Translations under genes and position numbers: made by a program | Shown here: positions 6,942-10,766 of the stretch, piece after piece | Position numbering within the stretch: position 1 is the stretch's first letter | How the letters are laid out: every line of letters starts with the position of its first letter | DNA from: Hylemonella sp. UBA6679 | GTDB lineage: Bacteria > Pseudomonadota > Gammaproteobacteria > Burkholderiales > Burkholderiaceae_C | Assembly (NCBI GenBank): GCA_002454975.1 | Contig: DKJZ01000092.1 | Span: 1-10,766 of the forward strand | Direction: 5' to 3' | Length of the DNA: 10,766 bases | Notes under the pieces: generated by a model | Told to the model about the DNA's origin: nothing | The model's database searches: none | The model's input: the letters and a program-made list of their open reading frames with translations, nothing else

Positions 6942-8894
6942 TTACTTGTAAAGGACCTGTGGCAACCACAGACCGATTTCAGGGAAGTTGTAGAGCAACA
7001 CAATGGCAAACACCTGAATCCCCATGAACGGCAACATGCCGGCAAAGATCTGGTTCAAAGTCACGTGAGGCGGGCTCACGCCTTTGAGGTAGAAGGCTGC
7101 CATGGCCACGGGTGGGCTCAGGAAAGCGGTTTGCAGATTCAATGCCACCAACAAACCAAAGAACAGCGGATCCACACCAAAGTTATCCAGCAAGGGGATG
7201 AAGATGGGCATGAAGATCACAATGATCTCGGTCCACTCCAAAGGCCAGCCCAAAACAAAAATCAAGACCTGGCTCAAGATCAAGAACTGTGTCTTGGTCA
7301 AGTTCATGGACATGACCCAGTGCTCCACAATCTCTTGGCCACCCAGCAGGGCAAACGCAGCCGAGAAAATGGCAGAACCCACAAACAACCAGCACACCAT
7401 GGCTGAGGTTTTGGCTGTGAGGTACACGCTTTCACGCACCACATTGAAAGTGAGCTGCTTGTAAGCCGCAGCCAACAAGAAGCCACCCAAAGCACCCACC
7501 GCGGCAGCCTCGGTTGGCGTGGCCAGGCCCATCACGATGGAGCCCAACACAGCCAAAATCAAGACCAACAAGGGGAAGAAGCTCGATAGCAACATCTTGA
7601 ACACTTCAAAACGTGTGAAGCTCAAGAAAGCGTAGTACAACACCAAGGCCAGCGCGCCCACACCCGTGCCAATCCAGAAGTTGGTTGAGGCAGGAATGCG
7701 GGTGTCAGCAGCAGGTGCGGGCGTTGCAGGTGCTGCAGGAGCAGGAGCTGGGGCAGCGGTAGGGGCAGCTGTAGAGGCAGCAGGCTCAGCAGCTGCAGGC
7801 GCTTCGGTTTTGGCCGCAGGCTTGGCATCCTCAGAGCCAGGAGGCGCTTGCACGCCGTCGTCGTTCATCGACTTGAGCTCGCCTTCTTCCTCTTTGCTTT
7901 CCTCTTCCTGCTGGTCGTTCATGCTTTGCAGCGTCACCACCTCTTCGGCCACCACCGTGGTCACGTTTTTGTAGGTGAGCAGGGCCACGAACACAAACAA
8001 AACCGCGGGCAAAAGCACCACCGCCAATTGCTTGAGCAAGTAGTTGGTAGACACGTCTGTGTTTTGCTTGCCCTTGAGCGCCTTGACCAAAGCAGGCAAA
8101 GCACTGGCGCCGTGGCTGGGCGCCACTTTTTCCAGCATGGGTGGCAGAGGAATGTAACGCTCAGCCATGGACAGGGGAGGTGCCATGGAAGGCTTGAGCT
8201 TGGCAATGATGATCACGTACAAGATGTACAAGCCAGCCAGCATGATGCCGGGGAAGAATGCGCCGGCATACAACTGCACCACGGACACACCAGCGGTAGC
8301 GCCGTACACAATCAACATCACCGATGGGGGAATCAAAATACCCAAGCAACCACCGGCGGTGATAGCACCTGCCGACAAACGCACGTCATAACCACCGCGC
8401 AACATGGCGGGCAAGGCAAGCAAGCCCATCAAGGTCACCACCGCGCCCACAATGCCTGTGGCCGTGGCAAACACAGCACAGGTCACCAACGTGGCAACGG
8501 CCAAGGCGCCGGGCACGCGTGCAAGCGACAGGTGCAAGCTGCGGAACAGCTTTTCGATCAGGTTGGCGCGTTCAACGAGGTAACCCATGAACACAAACAA
8601 AGGAATGGAGATCAACACGTCGTTGCCCATCACTTTGTAGGCCGACTGCACCATCAGGTCCAGGGTCTTGCCGATGTTTTTATCGTAGGCAAGCCAGGTG
8701 AAGATCATGCCCATGCCCATCAAGGTGAAGGCTGTTGGGAAACCCAACATGATGGCCACCACCACCAAGGACAACATGAGCAAACCGATGTGGCCGTTCT
8801 CAATCTTGTCGACCGATACCAGCATGCCAATGGCTGCAGCAATGATGATGGCCATCATGCTGAAACCAAACCATAGTTCTTTACGAATTTTCAT
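6942..8894 (-). CDS. dctM: TRAP transporter large permease subunit (DctM family) with long insert
   Basis: DctM is the large membrane subunit that carries the solute and sodium in TRAP transporters. Family hallmarks are GAITAGGCLGILIPPSVMLI (176-195), GLATPTEAAAVGALG (456-470) and NLQTAFLSPPVAMAAFYLKG (586-605). At 650 residues it is about 220 longer than the usual 425 or so. The extra length lies between the two halves, about 255-430: an apparent extra helix (289-307), an acidic stretch (328-347, with SMND at 324-327 and again at 342-345), an Ala/Pro-rich stretch (350-397) and a second apparent helix (405-426). Positive charges before and after these helices suggest that the loop faces the periplasm (inference). 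I recall longer DctM proteins in Burkholderiales and Rhodobacterales, so the length alone need not mean novelty. The start overlaps the dctQ stop by 4 bp (ATGA), and GGAAGG lies 6 bases upstream. The frame is uninterrupted. Confidence 0.93.
   Translation of the reverse strand: MKIRKELWFGFSMMAIIIAAAIGMLVSVDKIENGHIGLLMLSLVVVAIMLGFPTAFTLMGMGMIFTWLAYDKNIGKTLDLMVQSAYKVMGNDVLISIPLFVFMGYLVERANLIEKLFRSLHLSLARVPGALAVATLVTCAVFATATGIVGAVVTLMGLLALPAMLRGGYDVRLSAGAITAGGCLGILIPPSVMLIVYGATAGVSVVQLYAGAFFPGIMLAGLYILYVIIIAKLKPSMAPPLSMAERYIPLPPMLEKVAPSHGASALPALVKALKGKQNTDVSTNYLLKQLAVVLLPAVLFVFVALLTYKNVTTVVAEEVVTLQSMNDQQEEESKEEEGELKSMNDDGVQAPPGSEDAKPAAKTEAPAAAEPAASTAAPTAAPAPAPAAPATPAPAADTRIPASTNFWIGTGVGALALVLYYAFLSFTRFEVFKMLLSSFFPLLVLILAVLGSIVMGLATPTEAAAVGALGGFLLAAAYKQLTFNVVRESVYLTAKTSAMVCWLFVGSAIFSAAFALLGGQEIVEHWVMSMNLTKTQFLILSQVLIFVLGWPLEWTEIIVIFMPIFIPLLDNFGVDPLFFGLLVALNLQTAFLSPPVAMAAFYLKGVSPPHVTLNQIFAGMLPFMGIQVFAIVLLYNFPEIGLWLPQVLYK
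7704..7949 (-). repeat. Low-complexity acidic and Ala/Pro-rich coding segment in dctM
   Basis: This part of dctM (residues about 316-397) encodes a Glu/Asp-rich stretch followed by roughly 48 residues dominated by Ala and Pro. The DNA shows many variants of GCAGGTGC/GCAGGAGC on the plus strand. Such DNA can change length by replication slippage in whole codons, so the loop length may vary between strains. Confidence 0.7.
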
Positions 8895-9508
8895 TTTGCG
8901 CCTTCCTTGGCCACGAATTTATCCAGCGCCTGAATGTCTTCGTCTTTGACGTTGACCATTTCTTTGAGCTTGTCGACGTCCACTTCTTCCACGTCTTCAT
9001 CGCGCTTGGGCCACTCACCGGTGCGGATGCAAATCACGCAGCGGATGATTTCAACAATGCCCTGCAGCAACAAGATGCCGCCCGACAGGGGCAACATGAA
9101 CTTGAAGGGGTACAAGGGCAAGGACTCCGCCGAGAAGGTTTGCTCACGGATTGCCAAGGACTCGGTGAAGAAGAACCAGCCCGCGTAAGTCAGGGCGGTC
9201 ACACCCGGCAAGAAGAACACAAAGTAAAGCACCAGGTCCACCATGGCCTGTGTGCGTGGCTCAAAAAAGCCGTACAAAACGTCACCGCGCACATGCCCGT
9301 TTTTAGACAGTGTGTAAGCGCCAGCGGTCATGAAGAGGGTGCCGTACAACATGATCTGAAAGTCCAGCATCCATGCGTGAGGCGTGTTGAGCACATAGCG
9401 GGAGAACACCTCCCAGCTGATCATGAGCGTCAAAAGGGCGGCGGTCCAGGCGAACGTCTTACCAATGAAGGTAGAGAGCCTGTCGACGCTGAGCAGTAAA
9501 TTTTGCAT
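8891..9508 (-). CDS. dctQ: TRAP transporter small permease subunit (DctQ family)
   Basis: DctQ is the small membrane subunit that pairs with DctM. This 205-residue protein shows four membrane segments at about residues 17-38, 48-66, 90-112 and 135-160. Family-type blocks are SWEVFSRYVLNTPHAWMLDF (31-50) and AGAYTLSKNGHVRGDVLYG (62-80). It then has a long charged cytoplasmic tail from about residue 165 (EWPKRDEDVEEVDVDKLKEM onward), longer than in many DctQ proteins. The start at 9508 is preceded by AGGA with 6 bases of spacing, and the stop overlaps the dctM start by 4 bp, suggesting translational coupling. It lies 84 bp after dctP, across a strong hairpin. The fit to the family is strong in both sequence and context. 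Confidence 0.93.
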   Translation of the reverse strand: MQNLLLSVDRLSTFIGKTFAWTAALLTLMISWEVFSRYVLNTPHAWMLDFQIMLYGTLFMTAGAYTLSKNGHVRGDVLYGFFEPRTQAMVDLVLYFVFFLPGVTALTYAGWFFFTESLAIREQTFSAESLPLYPFKFMLPLSGGILLLQGIVEIIRCVICIRTGEWPKRDEDVEEVDVDKLKEMVNVKDEDIQALDKFVAKEGAK

Positions 9509-9532
9509 TTACTTTCCTAAAGGTAAAGAGAG

Positions 9533-9576
9533 AAAAAATGTTGAGGGCGCTGCGACCAAGGCCGCAGCGCCCTCAA
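9533..9576 (-). terminator. Intercistronic hairpin and T-run between dctP and dctQ
   Basis: A perfect 14-bp stem (arms TTGAGGGCGCTGCG at 9541-9554 and its complement at 9563-9576, 8-base loop) lies 16 bases after the dctP stop. On the minus strand it is followed by CA and six T residues. It has the form of an intrinsic terminator, yet dctQ and dctM lie downstream in the same direction. It probably stops some transcripts and may also protect the dctP mRNA 3' end, giving more DctP than DctQM. A shorter dyad (9578-9590, arms TGCAC/GTGCA) sits just before it. Confidence 0.85.
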
Positions 9577-9592
9577 ATGCACTCAGTGCAGC

Positions 9593-10708
9593 TTAGGCTT
9601 TTTTGCCTTTGCCGAAGTAGTGGTTGTAAGCCATCTTGAAGTCCACGGTGTAGTCACCATGCCACTGGCCTGCGCGCTCAGCGTAGGCACGCTGGGAGTC
9701 CAGCACCTTCTTGAACAAGGCGTTTTCAGCACCTTTCTTGGCCATGATCTTGTCCCAAGAAGCGAGCTGAGCTTGCAAAATGCTGTTGGGCGTTTTGTAG
9801 AACTTGATGCCTTGCTTTTTCAGGTCGATGTAGTCCTTGGAGTTACGCTCAGTGGCTTTCCACAACATGTCGGCACTCGAAGCAGCCACGGCTGAGTCGA
9901 TGATGGCCTTGAGTTCTGCGGGCAGCGCGTCGAACTTGCCTTTGTTGAACAAGATTTCAAACTGCTCGCCAGACTGGTGGAAGCTTTGCAGCATGCAGTT
10001 CTTCACCACGTCAGGGAAGCCCAACAGACGGTCAGAAGAAGCGTTGTTGAACTCAGCGCCGTCAATCAGACCACGGTCCAAAGCAGGAACGATCTCACCG
10101 CCTGGCAGTGGGTTCACAGCAGCGCCCATGTCGGTGAACATGTCAACGGCCAAGCCCACGGTACGGAACTTGATGCCTTTGAGGTCTTCGAGCTTGGCGA
10201 TTGGCTTTTTGAACCAGCCAAAGGGCTGTGTGGGCATGGGGCCGTAGAGGTAAGACACCACGTCCACGTTGATGGATTTGTAAATTTCGGCCAGCAGCTC
10301 TTTACCGCCGCCGTAGTTGTGCCAAGCCAACAGCATGTTGGGGTCCATACCGAAGGAAGGACCGGAGCCCCACAAGGCCAAAGCAGAGTTTTTGCCGTAG
10401 TGGTAAGCAGCCACGCCGTGACCACCGTCCAAGGTGCCCTTGTTCACAGCTTCGAGCAGCTGGAAAGCAGGAACCACGGAGCCAGCTGGCAGCACTTCAA
10501 TTTTCAGCTTGCCCGAAGCCATGTCGTTGACGCGCTTGGCGAAGTCGTTGGCGTACTCGTGGAAGATGTCCTTGGAAGGCCATGTGCTCTGGAAGCGCAA
10601 GGTGGTTGCGGTTTGCGCAGTCGCCACCATGGGGGCGGCCATAGCGCCAGCAGCAACAGCAGCGCCTTTGAGCAAACTGCGACGGCGGGCAATAACTTTT
10701 TCTGTCAT
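9593..10708 (-). CDS. dctP: TRAP transporter periplasmic solute-binding protein (DctP/TakP-like)
   Basis: This is the 371-residue extracytoplasmic solute receptor of the TRAP system. The N-terminus MTEKVIARRRSLLKG has a twin-arginine motif (R9-R10-S-L-L-K), a hydrophobic alanine-rich stretch to about residue 30, and a likely cleavage site after ATA at 31, so Tat export of a folded protein is likely. The mature part has the DctP fold signature: LKGIKFRTVG (176-185) with Arg182 as the expected carboxylate-binding arginine, GGEIVPALDRGLIDGAEF (203-220) and GEQFEILFNKGKFDALP (247-263). The pattern resembles the TakP/lactate-binding group (2-oxo acids, lactate), but a Trp-containing patch I remember in TakP is replaced here by EFNNASSD, so the substrate is uncertain. 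GGAG lies 7 bases before the start. The promoter is near or beyond the right edge of the window. Confidence 0.93.
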   Translation of the reverse strand: MTEKVIARRRSLLKGAAVAAGAMAAPMVATAQTATTLRFQSTWPSKDIFHEYANDFAKRVNDMASGKLKIEVLPAGSVVPAFQLLEAVNKGTLDGGHGVAAYHYGKNSALALWGSGPSFGMDPNMLLAWHNYGGGKELLAEIYKSINVDVVSYLYGPMPTQPFGWFKKPIAKLEDLKGIKFRTVGLAVDMFTDMGAAVNPLPGGEIVPALDRGLIDGAEFNNASSDRLLGFPDVVKNCMLQSFHQSGEQFEILFNKGKFDALPAELKAIIDSAVAASSADMLWKATERNSKDYIDLKKQGIKFYKTPNSILQAQLASWDKIMAKKGAENALFKKVLDSQRAYAERAGQWHGDYTVDFKMAYNHYFGKGKKA

Positions 10709-10766
10709 GAAAGGTCTCCAGTGATAAAAAGGACGAATTGATACTTTAGCAGGCCGTTGAAAAATC
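10709..10766 (-). promoter_or_regulatory. Leader of the dctPQM operon (partial)
   Basis: This 58-bp stretch holds the dctP ribosome-binding site, GGAG at 10716-10719 with 7 bases to the ATG, and an AT-richer segment including TAAAGTATCAAT on the minus strand that could be part of a promoter. No convincing -35/-10 pair is complete within the window. Confidence 0.45.

Noticed and set aside
7704..7850. Repetitive GCAGG-type DNA as a CRISPR array or tandem-repeat locus
   Set aside because: The units are irregular, there are no spacers, and the reading frame of dctM runs through as an Ala/Pro-rich linker.
7848..8876. 342-codon plus-strand frame rich in His and Gln
   Set aside because: It is the antisense shadow of dctM; the His/Gln richness comes from reverse-complemented hydrophobic codons.
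6942..8894. dctM as a gene fusion or frameshifted pseudogene because of its length
   Set aside because: The frame is intact, both DctM halves carry their family motifs in order, and the ATGA overlap with dctQ and the terminator are intact.
9977..10741. 254-codon plus-strand frame
   Set aside because: It is antisense to the well-supported dctP and has no recognisable domain.
10736..10766. Right-edge sequence as a mobile-element end
   Set aside because: No inverted partner or transposase is visible in the window, and too little sequence remains to judge.

Overview
The window looks like chromosomal DNA of a betaproteobacterium, most likely Burkholderiales and probably Comamonadaceae. This rests on moderately high GC, on single-chain IcmF-type isobutyryl-CoA mutase, on the TRAP genes, and on a small acidic protein and a DUF6352-like protein typical of that group as I remember it. 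No alignment could be run, so the taxonomy is an inference. The coding is dense and I see no rRNA, tRNA, CRISPR, insertion sequence or phage gene.

Layout, left to right. (1) 1-653, minus strand: the N-terminal two thirds of an SrkA/YihE-type stress-response protein kinase, cut by the window edge. (2) 654-878: a divergent intergenic region with a short perfect inverted repeat. (3) 879-2210, plus strand: a small acidic hypothetical protein followed 39 bp later by a DUF6352-like protein. (4) 2212-5505, minus strand: icmF, ending 1 bp from the DUF6352-like gene in a tail-to-tail arrangement. (5) 5506-5592: the icmF leader, with a near-perfect palindrome built from three ACGT units at 6-bp spacing. 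It resembles the operators of MerR-family regulators of acyl-CoA and branched-chain amino-acid catabolism (LiuR type). (6) 5593-6843, minus strand: a putative Na+/H+ antiporter (Na_H_antiport_3-like, ion-transporter superfamily). (7) 6942-10708, minus strand: a complete TRAP transporter, transcribed dctP-dctQ-dctM, closed by a strong intrinsic terminator at 6876-6904.

How the genes fit together. The TRAP system should import a carboxylate such as a 2-oxo acid, lactate or a related acid, driven by a sodium gradient. dctQ and dctM overlap by 4 bp. dctP is separated from them by a 14-bp perfect hairpin plus a T-run that probably acts as a partial terminator, giving more binding protein than permease. 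The antiporter could help maintain the sodium gradient, but that link is only positional. IcmF joins branched and straight C4 acyl-CoA catabolism and is probably controlled separately through the palindrome in its leader.

The most unusual items are the 650-residue DctM, which carries an acidic plus Ala/Pro-rich insert of about 90 residues between two apparent extra membrane helices, the icmF operator, and the dctP-dctQ attenuator. I found no clear evidence of a wholly new multi-gene system; most of the window is ordinary core metabolism and transport.
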